From Deltaproteobacteria bacterium (GTDB lineage: Bacteria > Desulfobacterota > Deferrimicrobia > Deferrimicrobiales > Deferrimicrobiaceae), in NCBI GenBank assembly GCA_021824125.1, contig JAKALO010000010.1, positions 1 to 38,446 on the forward strand: 38,446 nucleotides of DNA, read 5' to 3'. Made by a program: the position numbers and the translations under genes. The notes under the pieces are model-generated. The model saw only the letters and a program-made list of their open reading frames with translations, did not search any database and was not told the origin of the DNA. Of the stretch, positions 30,719-37,710 are shown in pieces. The first letter of the stretch is position 1. The number at the start of each line of letters is the position of its first letter.

Positions 30719-31859
30719 ATTCAGCACCTCCAGAGGTGTCTTCCACCAGGGAGAAAATCCGGCCGTTGCCGCGACCGATGACGGGCCTCGATGTGACCAT
30801 GTTGACGAGGGGGGAAGAGGCGAACGCGACGGCGCGCTCGGCGGTCGCCTGGGAGACGTTCTTCAGCTCCTTGATCTGGGAATAGAGCTGCTTCCCCATC
30901 ATCTCGCCGCCGAAAGATTCGATGATCCTGGCGATCTCCACCGGGGGGATGTTCGACCGCAGCAGCTTGGGGGCTTTCGTCCCAGGGACGAGAACAACGC
31001 CCTCCCGGGTGAGCTCCATAGGGGCCGGGTCCTCGAAGTTCCGGAGGGTGAAGTCGAGATGGAATTTCTCGTCGGAGTCCTCTTTCGTGCGGGAGAGCAT
31101 CATGGCGCCGTCGACAAACCCGTCCAGTCCCGCGCCGCGCAGCTCGGAGATCCCCGAGTTGACACCGATCGACTTGCGCACGTGGTGAACCAGGAGGACG
31201 CACTTCCCTGCTTCCTTCACACGGTCGAGGACGTCCTGGACCCGCCGGGCATCGGCGTGGGAGTTCTCGTCACCCTCGGCGATGAACCGGTAGATGGGGT
31301 CAAGGATCACAACCTCGAAGGGATCGACCAAGCGCATGAGGGTGCGCTCGCCGGCGTCGGTGTCGATCTTGAGCTTTCCGTTGGTGGAGAGGTATTCCAT
31401 GCGCTGGAGGCCGTCTTCTTCGACTTCCGTGAAGGCGATCAGCTTCTGGAATCGCTCCCGGAGGCGCACCTCGCGGCCTTCCGCGGAGAGTAGCAGGACC
31501 TTGAAGGACCGGGTGGCGTTGAAGCCGAGCCAGGGCCCACCGGCGGCCGCGCACAGGCCCATCGACTTGATCGTCCAGCTCTTCATCGCCTTCGGTGGTC
31601 CGCCCAGAACGGTGACCTCCCCCATGGCCAAGAGGCCCTCGAAGACTTCTTCCGGAGATGTGAGGGTCTCGTCCTGTAGGAGATCCAGGACGGGCCGTGG
31701 GCGCATATTCTCGAGGACGACGAGCCTTGCCGCCTCCGCTGGCGTAAGTTGAGGGGCGCTCCAGCGGGTTTTACCTTTTTCGATCCGGGGGCCCGGCATC
31801 CGGCGGCCGACGTCCTCGACCACAGACCCAAGATCATCGTCGTCGGGTGTGTGCGGCAT
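30717..31859 (-). CDS. RepA-like replicative helicase / AAA_25 ATPase
   Basis: 380 aa from the ATG at 31859, which overlaps the previous stop (TAATG); a GTG three codons earlier is possible. RecA-like core: Walker A GGPPKAMKSW at 86-95, Walker B FEVVILDPIY near 165, sensor-like LLVHHVRKS near 205, and an Arg-rich end of the core. The C-terminal 90 residues form a winged-helix-like region (KQLYSQIKELKNVSQATAERAVAFA). This is the RSF1010 RepA/AAA_25 type of hexameric helicase often encoded by phages. Its substrate origin is probably the repeat field beginning at its stop codon. Confidence 0.85.
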   Translation of the reverse strand: MPHTPDDDDLGSVVEDVGRRMPGPRIEKGKTRWSAPQLTPAEAARLVVLENMRPRPVLDLLQDETLTSPEEVFEGLLAMGEVTVLGGPPKAMKSWTIKSMGLCAAAGGPWLGFNATRSFKVLLLSAEGREVRLRERFQKLIAFTEVEEDGLQRMEYLSTNGKLKIDTDAGERTLMRLVDPFEVVILDPIYRFIAEGDENSHADARRVQDVLDRVKEAGKCVLLVHHVRKSIGVNSGISELRGAGLDGFVDGAMMLSRTKEDSDEKFHLDFTLRNFEDPAPMELTREGVVLVPGTKAPKLLRSNIPPVEIARIIESFGGEMMGKQLYSQIKELKNVSQATAERAVAFASSPLVNMVTSRPVIGRGNGRIFSLVEDTSGGAE

Positions 31860-32044
31860 TACAGGCACAGATATTCCGTCAATTCGATGAGTCCCCTCTC
31901 GTATTCATCAGGCGGAAGATCCACAAGCAGCCGCTTCCCGCGCTCGTAGTCGATCCACGAACGGGAGCCGCGGGGCAGACGGGCCAGCACGAAAAGGGCG
32001 GCGAAAGAGACGATCCTCTTTGTGGAGAGCACATCGATCGCCAT
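31859..32044 (-). CDS. Small hypothetical protein, 61 aa
   Basis: ATG at 32044 shares a base with the previous stop (TGATG), with GAGGG nine bases upstream; an ATG three codons earlier is possible. Moderately basic N-terminal half with a short hydrophobic stretch (IVSFAALFVLARLP), and an acidic helical end (PPDEYERGLIELTEYLCL). Coupled to the RepA-like gene, perhaps a helicase accessory or loader; no family recognised. Confidence 0.6.
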   Translation of the reverse strand: MAIDVLSTKRIVSFAALFVLARLPRGSRSWIDYERGKRLLVDLPPDEYERGLIELTEYLCL

Positions 32045-32322
32045 CAGATCCATCCCTCTATCGCCAGCCGCAGCCGGTCCGCCTCAAGCGACCGGTGCCG
32101 TAGATCCTGCGTCGCCTTGGTCCACTCCGTTCCCCGGGTCGTCTGGCAGGTGAACGCCTTCTTCACGATCACGCCGAAGCGCAGCAGCTCGCGATCGATC
32201 TCACGCGCGCCCGGGCAGTTCCAGAGCACTACCTTCGGATCGTTGAAGAGGTACTGCGTCCCAACGGGGATCCGCAGCTCCGGCGCTGGGGCGGGGGATC
32301 CGCAGCATTTACATGGAGGCAT
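32044..32322 (-). CDS. Small Cys-containing hypothetical protein, 92 aa
   Basis: ATG at 32322 preferred: a G-rich site precedes it and the product begins MPPCKCCGSPAPAPELRIP, a knuckle-like Cys cluster. A later Cys at WNCPG is followed by a basic helical region (REIDRELLRFGVIVKKAF, then LRHRSLEADRLRLAIEGWI). Overlaps the previous gene by 14 bases. Possibly a small DNA-binding replication accessory; not recognised. Confidence 0.6.
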   Translation of the reverse strand: MPPCKCCGSPAPAPELRIPVGTQYLFNDPKVVLWNCPGAREIDRELLRFGVIVKKAFTCQTTRGTEWTKATQDLRHRSLEADRLRLAIEGWI

Positions 32323-32824
32323 TTCGCGCCCCCCGTTTCTCATCTCGGCACTCCTGGCAGGACACCGAACCGTAGGATTTTGACTCCCCACAGGCGTAGG
32401 TATCTCCCACGCGACCGGCGGAAGCCCTCTTCTTCGCCGCCTCCGCCTTGGCGCGCGCCACTCCCTGCTTGCAGTTCGTGCACGGGATCTCCCGACGCTG
32501 ATCTATCAGGGTGTTCGCGATCGGACGCATCGCCGCTTTGCGGACAGCCAGACATACGCCGTCGTCTATGCACGGGTTGATCTCGATGCGGGGCCGAGGG
32601 ACCGTGGGCGGAGATTGCGCTACAGGGGGGGGGGCTTCCGCGGGCTTACTGTCTTTTGCCCAAGGGTCACGGCCGAGGAGGCCGGCGATCTGCACCTTCC
32701 GTTTACTGTGCGGCGTGACGCGGAGGCGGTGCCACGAACTGATGTTAAATATCGATACGCCTGCTTCTTTCAGGCGGCGGTACTCGTCGTTGGAAAAGAT
32801 GCCCGGACCGGGAAGTCGGCTCAC
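32309..32824 (-). CDS. Zn-binding hypothetical protein with winged-helix-like N-terminus
   Basis: 171 aa. The N-terminal 50 residues look like a small HTH (GIFSNDEYRRLKEAGVSIFNISSWHRLRV), then a Pro-rich linker (PAEAPPPVAQSPPTVPRP) and a cysteine-rich end with CTNC, YACGES and CQEC, enough for one or two zinc knuckles. Overlaps the CII-like gene by four bases. Likely a DNA-binding replication or regulatory protein of the early minus operon. Confidence 0.65.
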   Translation of the reverse strand: MSRLPGPGIFSNDEYRRLKEAGVSIFNISSWHRLRVTPHSKRKVQIAGLLGRDPWAKDSKPAEAPPPVAQSPPTVPRPRIEINPCIDDGVCLAVRKAAMRPIANTLIDQRREIPCTNCKQGVARAKAEAAKKRASAGRVGDTYACGESKSYGSVSCQECRDEKRGARNASM

Positions 32825-33180
32825 TTCCGCCTCAGCTCCATCAAGGTCTTCGCAATCTCTGTGACCTGTTTTTCGAGCCGCTGGATCGTCAGCTCCCGCT
32901 GCGCCTGCTTCGGCACCAGGTCGCGGACGGCGAAATACTTCGCGATCATCTTTCCGCCGGTGGCGTTGCGGATGAGGTCCAGCTCGTTCGCGAAGAGGTT
33001 CGCCGCCCCGGAGAGCTTCATGGACAGCAGGTTGATCGACATGCCGAGCGCCGCTGCGATCGCCTTCGGCGGCTTGCCGCAGTTGTAGACGTCCCAGGCC
33101 GCGGCCTCCGTCGGGGTTTCGAAGTCCCGCGGATCGGGCTCGGTCTTTTCTGCGAAATTCAGGGATATCTGATCCGACAT
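32821..33180 (-). CDS. CII-like phage regulatory protein
   Basis: 119 aa, ATG with GAGG upstream. Centre contains YNCGKPPKAIAAALGMSINLLSMKLSGAANLFANELDLIRNATGGKMIAKYFAVRDL: an HTH followed by the ATGG segment typical of the phage regulatory CII family (about residues 32-88). Ends in a coiled-coil helix (AQRELTIQRLEKQVTEIAKTLMEL), suitable for oligomerisation. It stands directly after the Cro-like gene, as cII does in lambda, and probably controls the lysogeny decision. Confidence 0.78.
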   Translation of the reverse strand: MSDQISLNFAEKTEPDPRDFETPTEAAAWDVYNCGKPPKAIAAALGMSINLLSMKLSGAANLFANELDLIRNATGGKMIAKYFAVRDLVPKQAQRELTIQRLEKQVTEIAKTLMELRRK

Positions 33181-33210
33181 GGCAGCCCTCTTTAACGCGG
33201 CTGAAAAGAA

Positions 33211-33224
33211 TTAACGGTCGTTAA
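33211..33224. promoter_or_regulatory. Palindrome TTAACGGTCGTTAA upstream of the CII-like gene
   Basis: Six-base arms TTAACG/CGTTAA around GT, with a further TTTAACG half-site at 33191-33197, in the 84-bp gap between the Cro-like and CII-like genes. Different from the CI/Cro operator. A candidate binding site for the CII-like protein or another early regulator. Confidence 0.5.
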
Positions 33225-33232
33225 ATAGAACC

Positions 33233-33256
33233 TCGGATAAAAAAAGGCTATGACAG
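33233..33256 (-). terminator. Weak terminator-like sequence between Cro-like and CII-like genes
   Basis: After the Cro-like stop the minus strand reads GGCCGCTGTCATAGCC then TTTTTTT: only a three-base-pair stem before a seven-T tract. It occupies the place of lambda tR1, which would make it a site for antitermination, but the stem is weak. Confidence 0.3.
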
Positions 33257-33264
33257 CGGCCCAT

Positions 33265-33477
33265 TCAATCGTTGCTCGCCTTGCGGTACTTGGGGTGCTT
33301 GAGTTCCAGGAAGGTCACGGCCCCGTTGGTCGCCTCCTCGATCTTCGCGGCCAGGTCATCGGACGCCACCTTCAAGCCGCGCTCGATCTCGGAAATGAAG
33401 CTCTGGGCCGTCCCGACCTGCTCCGCGAAAGCCCCCTGGGTCACCTTCTCGCGCTCTCGCCATTCATCCAGACGCAT
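33265..33477 (-). CDS. Cro-like XRE-family repressor
   Basis: 70 aa from the ATG at 33477 with AGGAGGTGAT seven bases upstream. A compact XRE helix-turn-helix: WREREKVTQGAFAEQVGTAQSFISEIERGLK (about residues 5-36), followed by AAKIEEATNGAVTFLEL. It is expressed divergently from the CI-like gene and shares its operators (33503-33519 and 33536-33552), the arrangement of lambda cro. Expected to bind the same palindromes and favour lytic growth. Confidence 0.88.
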   Translation of the reverse strand: MRLDEWREREKVTQGAFAEQVGTAQSFISEIERGLKVASDDLAAKIEEATNGAVTFLELKHPKYRKASND

Positions 33478-33498
33478 GCAATCACCTCCTGCTCGAAT

Positions 33499-33527
33499 CA
33501 AATATCGCAAGGCGCGATAGATGTCAA
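33499..33527 (-). promoter_or_regulatory. PR-like promoter of the minus-strand Cro operon
   Basis: On the minus strand TTGACA (33522-33527), 17-bp spacer, TATTTG (33499-33504). The operator 33503-33519 fills the spacer and enters the -10, so binding blocks polymerase. Transcription would start near 33491, only about 14 bases before the Cro-like ATG. Confidence 0.8.
33503..33519. promoter_or_regulatory. Operator O1, TATCGCAAGGCGCGATA
   Basis: A perfect 17-bp palindrome with six-base arms TATCGC/GCGATA and a five-base centre, inside the PR-like promoter. The same sequence pattern recurs at 33536, 34460 and 34493. Confidence 0.88.
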
Positions 33528-33535
33528 GGGGAAAT

Positions 33536-33552
33536 TATCGTGATTTGCGATT
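33536..33552. promoter_or_regulatory. Operator O2, TATCGTGATTTGCGATT
   Basis: Same consensus with two arm changes, centred 33 bp from O1 and upstream of the -35 of the Cro promoter. Probably mediates cooperative repression and, being 17 bp before the repressor start codon, autoregulation. A degenerate half-site (TATCGC at 33562) follows. Confidence 0.75.
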
Positions 33553-33568
33553 TGACGGGGATATCGCT

Positions 33569-34003
33569 ATGAGCTATGTAACTTATATGCCTGAGAATAT
33601 TGGAGATATCATTCGTAAAGCCCGCGAGGGAAGAGATCTGACACAGGGGGAGTTGGCGGAAAAGATCAATGTCGTACAGTCCCTCATCTCAGAACTGGAA
33701 ACCGGGAAAAAAGATCTTACGGTTGACACGATCCGAGGTCTCCACCGGGAGCTGGGGATCCCCCTTCCGGCGCTACTTGGCATTGAGAGAACTACCCAGC
33801 CGCCCGCGGCCTCCCTTGTTGCGGAGCAAAGTGCCGGATACGGCAAGGGTCCACCGTTTTCTTTTCGTGTGATCGTGAAAGACGACGATGAAAACCTATG
33901 GATATATGATTCCGACAAGGGTGAATGGGATCGGAAGCGGATTCGCCCGCCCATAAAAGGCTTGCCAGGAAGGCGGTGGTACGATAAAAAGGAACCAGCA
34001 TGA
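33569..34003 (+). CDS. CI-like prophage repressor without a cleavable peptidase domain
   Basis: 144 aa from the ATG at 33569 (GGGG seven bases upstream); an in-frame ATG earlier lies in the operators. XRE HTH at about residues 8-60 (NIGDIIRKAREGRDLTQGELAEKINVVQSLISELETGKKDLTV), then a short C-terminal part (FSFRVIVKDDDENLWIYDSDKGEWDRKRIRPPIKG). No S24 Ser-Lys peptidase or Ala-Gly cleavage site is present, so RecA-driven self-cleavage is not expected. Divergent from the Cro-like gene, and it overlaps the next gene by ATGA. Confidence 0.85.
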   Translation: MSYVTYMPENIGDIIRKAREGRDLTQGELAEKINVVQSLISELETGKKDLTVDTIRGLHRELGIPLPALLGIERTTQPPAASLVAEQSAGYGKGPPFSFRVIVKDDDENLWIYDSDKGEWDRKRIRPPIKGLPGRRWYDKKEPA

Positions 34004-34428
34004 ATTGCCCCACCTGTGGGAAGCGCACCTATCGGCTCATCATCTGGTCGCTCGCTCTTTTCTTCGTGTCGGCTTACTATGCCATCCGGATCGTCTCCCC
34101 TCTCCTGAAAAACCCGCCGCACAGCAAGAACAATGAATTCGCCCAGCGCTCCGTTCCGCTCACGGATGCAGGCCGCCACGTAAAAGATACGCACGCGGAT
34201 TGGGACAACACCGATTGCAACCTGGTCTCCGAAAGCCGGATCCGCCTGCACATGACAAAACCCAAGGTCCTCGAGGCGTGGGGATCTCCAGCCCGCGTGA
34301 TCATCACGCACGACGCCGTCGATTTCAAGAAAGAGACGTGGATCCTCCCGGGCGACAGGAAGGTCACATTCAATCTGATCGGAGCGGTCGAATCCTTCGA
34401 GGAACCCACCCCCATCCTTTTCCGTTAG
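34000..34428 (+). CDS. Repressor-coupled membrane protein with zinc knuckle and SmpA/OmlA-like domain
   Basis: 142 aa, ATG overlapping the repressor stop (ATGA), so it should be made in the lysogen. Order: CPTC knuckle (residues 3-6), a transmembrane helix (about 13-32, IIWSLALFFVSAYYAIRIVS), a polar stretch, and a C-terminal part (about 78-140, IRLHMTKPKVLEAWGSPARV, ETWILPGDRKVTFNLIG) similar in pattern to SmpA/OmlA-type domains. It occupies the place of lambda rexAB between CI and PL. A lysogenic conversion or phage-exclusion role is plausible but unproven. Confidence 0.75.
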   Translation: MNCPTCGKRTYRLIIWSLALFFVSAYYAIRIVSPLLKNPPHSKNNEFAQRSVPLTDAGRHVKDTHADWDNTDCNLVSESRIRLHMTKPKVLEAWGSPARVIITHDAVDFKKETWILPGDRKVTFNLIGAVESFEEPTPILFR

Positions 34429-34459
34429 TTATCAGGGCAATACCCTCCCCTCAAAGATA

Positions 34460-34476
34460 AATCGCACTCCGCGATA
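34460..34476. promoter_or_regulatory. Operator O4, AATCGCACTCCGCGATA
   Basis: Same palindrome with one arm-end mismatch (A for T), 33 bp centre to centre from O5 and upstream of the -35 of the plus-strand early promoter, mirroring O2. Confidence 0.82.
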
Positions 34477-34484
34477 TTTTTTTC

Positions 34485-34513
34485 TTGACTTGTATCGCGT
34501 GCCGCGATAATGT
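34485..34513 (+). promoter_or_regulatory. PL-like early promoter
   Basis: TTGACT (34485-34490), 17-bp spacer, TAATGT (34508-34513). The operator 34493-34509 lies between the boxes, two bases after the -35, exactly as O1 does at the other promoter. Drives the plus-strand early operon starting at 34558. Confidence 0.82.
34493..34509. promoter_or_regulatory. Operator O5, TATCGCGTGCCGCGATA
   Basis: A perfect 17-bp palindrome TATCGC/GCGATA overlapping the PL-like spacer and the start of the -10. Confidence 0.88.
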
Positions 34514-34557
34514 TCCCTCACGCCTGCAGGTTCGGGCGACGGAGGGAGGGGAAGAAG

Positions 34558-34770
34558 ATGCCGAAACCCGCAACGCTCGACCGCGATGTCCTCGACTGCA
34601 TCACCCGCGACCTGCACGCCGCGCGATCCTTCGATGCCCTACTCGACACCGAGGGGAGCTACCGCCCCACCATCGACGTTCGGAACTCGGCGGGCCTGAT
34701 GCTGGCCAACGCGTACGACGCCGCCCAGGAAGCCCGCGGGGACCAGCGCCGGGCGTTCCGGCGGACCTGA
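34558..34770 (+). CDS. Small early protein, 70 aa
   Basis: First gene of the plus-strand early operon. ATG at 34558 has GGAGGGGAAGAAG upstream; an in-frame ATG at 34510 lies inside the -10 region and cannot be used from this promoter. Helical, with RDVLDCITRDLHAARSFDALL and a basic end (QEARGDQRRAFRR). No family recognised; lambda has several small regulatory proteins in this position. Confidence 0.65.
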   Translation: MPKPATLDRDVLDCITRDLHAARSFDALLDTEGSYRPTIDVRNSAGLMLANAYDAAQEARGDQRRAFRRT

Positions 34771-34782
34771 AAGGAGACGACG

Positions 34783-35019
34783 ATGGCGATCGCCCACGAG
34801 ACCTGCCTGAGATGTGGACGTGAAGAAACCCGCTGCATTTGCGAGATCGAGTTCGTGCACGGCCCCGCCTACGGAGAGCACCGCGGCTCTCGCATGCACG
34901 TGGACGTAGAGCCGATCGACGCCCTCTTTCACGATGCCGCATTCCGGGGCTTCGAGCCGGTGACCGAGGGAGAAAAAGAGGCGCTGCGGGAAAAGACGGC
35001 GCAGGGAGGCCGTCGATGA
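34783..35019 (+). CDS. Small Cys-containing early protein, 78 aa
   Basis: ATG behind AAAGGAGACGACG. N-terminal CLRCGREETRCICEIEF could bind zinc (Cys at 8, 11, 18, 20). The rest is polar with an acidic helix (EPVTEGEKEALREK). Function unknown. Overlaps the next gene by ATGA. Confidence 0.65.
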   Translation: MAIAHETCLRCGREETRCICEIEFVHGPAYGEHRGSRMHVDVEPIDALFHDAAFRGFEPVTEGEKEALREKTAQGGRR

Positions 35020-35243
35020 CCGCCCCCCTCGTCCCCGTCTGGCAGCGCCCCCCGGCGTGGAGCAGGACTCTTCCCCGCGAATGGCAGGGGCACGAGGCGA
35101 TCACCGGCGCAGACCGGAAGCGCCCGTCGCGGATCCGGCGAACGCTCAAGTTCGCCGTCGGAGTCCTGATCGGCGTGGCGATCTTCTTCCTCATCAATTT
35201 TATATTCACGCCGCAGTTCTGGGCGGCGGTGGCGGGAAAGTGA
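35016..35243 (+). CDS. Single-span membrane protein, 75 aa
   Basis: ATG at 35016 overlaps the previous stop (ATGA). N-terminal 40 residues are basic and cytoplasmic (ADRKRPSRIRR), followed by one helix (about 45-65, FAVGVLIGVAIFFLINFIF), and a short external end (TPQFWAAVAGK). Early small membrane proteins in phages may alter host physiology or exclude other phages; nothing more specific can be said. Confidence 0.65.
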   Translation: MTAPLVPVWQRPPAWSRTLPREWQGHEAITGADRKRPSRIRRTLKFAVGVLIGVAIFFLINFIFTPQFWAAVAGK

Positions 35244-35770
35244 TGAGGCCAGTATTCCGGAGAGCAGACAGCGAGGCGTTCTTCCGCCGCGCCCGATCGA
35301 AAGACCCCGAGACGTTTGACCGGCTCATGGTATCGGCCGACGTTCGCGAGTCGGGAGACTGCTGGCCGTGGACGCGATCAACCGCCGGGGGGTACGGAAA
35401 ACTCCGAATCGGCGGCCCAAAGCAGATAGCGCACCGCGTGATGTTCGCCCTCTGTTTTTATCCGCCAGGAGACCTCGAGGTCCGGCATATATGCCACAAC
35501 CCGGGCTGCATCAACCCTGCGCACCTTCGCGCCGGAACCCACCGAGACAACATGATCGACCGAATGCTGGCCGGCCGTGGCGGGAACCTGAAGGGAGAAG
35601 CGAACGGCCGCGCGAAGCTCACGGAGACGGATGTCCGGTTCATCCGGCGCCGGAGCTCCGCCGGAGCCAGCCTTCTCGATCTGTCCCGAGAATTCGGGAT
35701 CACGAAAACCGCGGTTTCATACGTTGTGAGAGGGAAAAACTGGAAGCACATCAAGAAGGAGGGAGCGTAG
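35243..35770 (+). CDS. HNH endonuclease with C-terminal HTH
   Basis: 175 aa from the ATG at 35243, sharing a base with the previous stop (TGATG). CWPWTRSTAGGYGKLRIGG precedes an HNH motif of the HNH_3 type: HRVMFALCFYPPGDLEVRHICHNPGCINPAHLRAGTHRDNMIDR (about residues 58-101). The C-terminus carries an HTH (AKLTETDVRFIRRRSSAGASLLDLSREFGITKTAVSYVVRGKNW), as in many free-standing homing nucleases. Here neighbours are intact, so no target gene is identifiable. Confidence 0.85.
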   Translation: MRPVFRRADSEAFFRRARSKDPETFDRLMVSADVRESGDCWPWTRSTAGGYGKLRIGGPKQIAHRVMFALCFYPPGDLEVRHICHNPGCINPAHLRAGTHRDNMIDRMLAGRGGNLKGEANGRAKLTETDVRFIRRRSSAGASLLDLSREFGITKTAVSYVVRGKNWKHIKKEGA

Positions 35771-36823
35771 ATGACGAACATGGCTTTTCAGAAGTCGGAA
35801 CGGAAAAAATCCCGCTTACGCCTTGCGCTGACCGGGCCCTCGGGGTCCGGGAAGACTTACAGCGCATTGCTGATCGCTAAGGGGATCGGAGGGAAGACCG
35901 CAGTTGTGGACACCGAGAAAGGGTCGGCATCGCTTTACACCCACCTGACCGACTTCGACGTCCTCGAACTAACCCCGCCCTATTCCCCGGAGCGCTTCAT
36001 CGAGGCCGTGGACGCAGCGGCAAAGGCCGGCTACCAGATTCTCATCATCGATTCCATCACTCACGAATGGTCTGGAGTCGGGGGATCCCTGGAGTTGGTC
36101 GACGAGATCGCCAGATCGAAATACAAGGGAAAATCCTGGTCGGCGTGGAACGAGATCACCCCGCGGCATCGGAAGTTTCTCGACGCCCTGCTGAGCGCTC
36201 CGCTTCACATCATCGCCACGATGCGCTCGAAGACGGAGACGGCCCAGACCGAGGAAAACGGGCGAAAGAAGGTCGTAAAGCTTGGGATGAAGGCTGAGCA
36301 GCGCGAATCGAGCGAGTACGAATTCACCACCGTGCTCGACATCGTCCACGACGGACACTACGCGGTTGCGTCGAAAGATCGGACCGGTCTGTTCACCGAC
36401 AAGGACCCGAAGCCGATCACCGTCGAAACCGGACGGACCATCCTCGCCTGGCTGAACGCCGGCGTCGAGCGAGCTCCGGCCCCTGCTGCTTCCGCTCCTC
36501 CCCCTCCCACGGAGGCGAAGGTCCCCCCGGCTTCGCCTCCTCCCGCCGCGGCAGCTCCGCCGGTGGAGGCCTCGTCCGCCCCTTCGGAGTCGGAGCCCTT
36601 CCCTGACGAGGAGGTGAAGGATCTCATCACCGACGCTCAGGTGAAGAAGATCCAGACGCTGTTTACCAGCCTCGGGATCAAGGATCGGGAAATGAAGCGG
36701 TCCTGGGTGAAGAGTTGTCTCGGCCTGACAATTCTCAACTCGATCAAGGACCTCATGAAGAACGAAGCCTCCCGGGTGATCGACTCCCTCGAACTCGAGG
36801 AGCAGAAGAAAGGAGCCGCGTAA
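35771..36823 (+). CDS. RecA-like AAA_24 ATPase, Sak4-type recombination protein
   Basis: 350 aa, ATG behind AAGGAGG. P-loop LTGPSGSGKTYSALLIAKG at about 20-38, Walker B ILIIDSITHEW at about 94-104, and a later HIIATMRSKTE strand. AAA_24 proteins of this layout act as Sak4-like ssDNA-binding/annealing ATPases in phage recombination, usually with SSB. After residue 225 comes a Pro/Ala linker (about 230-275), then a C-terminal helical domain (LITDAQVKKIQTLFTSLGIKDREMKRSW) not typical of the minimal Sak4 and similar to the C-terminal part of some RecT/RecA-like phage proteins. Operon with a Cas4-like nuclease and SSB. Confidence 0.82.
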   Translation: MTNMAFQKSERKKSRLRLALTGPSGSGKTYSALLIAKGIGGKTAVVDTEKGSASLYTHLTDFDVLELTPPYSPERFIEAVDAAAKAGYQILIIDSITHEWSGVGGSLELVDEIARSKYKGKSWSAWNEITPRHRKFLDALLSAPLHIIATMRSKTETAQTEENGRKKVVKLGMKAEQRESSEYEFTTVLDIVHDGHYAVASKDRTGLFTDKDPKPITVETGRTILAWLNAGVERAPAPAASAPPPPTEAKVPPASPPPAAAAPPVEASSAPSESEPFPDEEVKDLITDAQVKKIQTLFTSLGIKDREMKRSWVKSCLGLTILNSIKDLMKNEASRVIDSLELEEQKKGAA

Positions 36824-37710
36824 TGCCATGGACCGATTTCACCTGTCCTGACGGATGGGGAATCAAGATCGAGGACTGTCTGAAGAAGTGCCGGATGGAC
36901 TGCGGCCGTTGCGTCTCCAAGCCGACGCTGATGGCGATGGCCGCCGGTCGCCGGAAATGGGAGAACAAGATATCCGCCACCCAGGGGCTCAACGGAACGC
37001 GCCTTGAGTACCTGAAGATCAAGCATGACTTTGCCGAGGCCCCGGTCTCCCGGGCCTTTGCGCTGCTCGGTACGTTCCACCACGCCAAGCACGAGAAGCT
37101 CGAAATCCCGGAGGCCCTCCAGGAGGAGTTCATGGAGGACGAGCTCGGAACCGGGTTCTTCGACTACTACGACCCGGAGGAGAAGACCCTGTGGGACTTC
37201 AAGACGGCCGGCTCGTACAAGGTAGTGAAGGCCCTCGGGTTCGAGAAGGTAGACGTCCCCACCGATGAGGTCTACAAGTCCGGCGCGAAGAAGGGGCAGC
37301 CCAAGACCCGCACGGAGTGGCGGAAGGGAACTCCCGACATCTTCGAGTGGCAGATGCAGCTCTCCCGGTACGCCTGGATGATCCAGGACGCCAAGTTCCC
37401 GGTGGAGCGGTGCCTTGTACAGGCCACGGTGCGGGATTTCTCCGCGATGACTTCCCGGACGTACGGGCTCGATCGCCAGATCTACGTGATCGAGATCCCG
37501 ATGCTCCCCCGGGAGGAGGTCGTCTCCTTCTATCTGCAGAAGCAGCAGGCTCTCCTGGACGCCCTCTTCGATGGAGAGATGCCGCCTCCCTGCAGCGACC
37601 GGGAAACATGGGACGGGAGGCGCTGTGCCGGCTACTGCCCCGTTTGGCAGCGGTGCGACGTGGGGGTCAAGGCGCACGGGCAGACCGAACCGGCTGAGGA
37701 GGTGGCGTAG
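36823..37710 (+). CDS. Cas4-like PD-(D/E)XK exonuclease with Cys cluster
   Basis: 295 aa, ATG at 36823 overlapping the previous stop (TAATG). Cys-rich N-terminus (CLKKCRMDCGRC, about residues 19-30), helix with LLGTFHHAKHEKLEIP, then the nuclease strand LWDFKTAGS (Asp and Lys, about 125-133). The C-terminus has CSDRE, RRCAGYCPVWQRC (Cys spread over about 253-274). This is the Cas4/AddB-like arrangement where distant cysteines hold a 4Fe-4S cluster. Probably resects DNA for the ATPase upstream and SSB downstream. Confidence 0.85.
   Translation: MPWTDFTCPDGWGIKIEDCLKKCRMDCGRCVSKPTLMAMAAGRRKWENKISATQGLNGTRLEYLKIKHDFAEAPVSRAFALLGTFHHAKHEKLEIPEALQEEFMEDELGTGFFDYYDPEEKTLWDFKTAGSYKVVKALGFEKVDVPTDEVYKSGAKKGQPKTRTEWRKGTPDIFEWQMQLSRYAWMIQDAKFPVERCLVQATVRDFSAMTSRTYGLDRQIYVIEIPMLPREEVVSFYLQKQQALLDALFDGEMPPPCSDRETWDGRRCAGYCPVWQRCDVGVKAHGQTEPAEEVA

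Noticed and set aside
30430-30720. A 96-codon open frame on the minus strand whose ATG overlaps the helicase stop
   Set aside because: It consists almost entirely of the TGAGGGGTA repeats and the C9/G9 hairpin; composition is low-complexity and no ribosome site supports it beyond the overlap.
33562-33578. A fifth operator overlapping the repressor start
   Set aside because: Only one half-site (TATCGC) is intact; the other arm matches four of six, and the spacing (26 bp) differs from the 33-bp rule.
34510-34557. Upstream ATG for the first early gene
   Set aside because: It lies inside the -10 region of the promoter, so it cannot be on the transcript.
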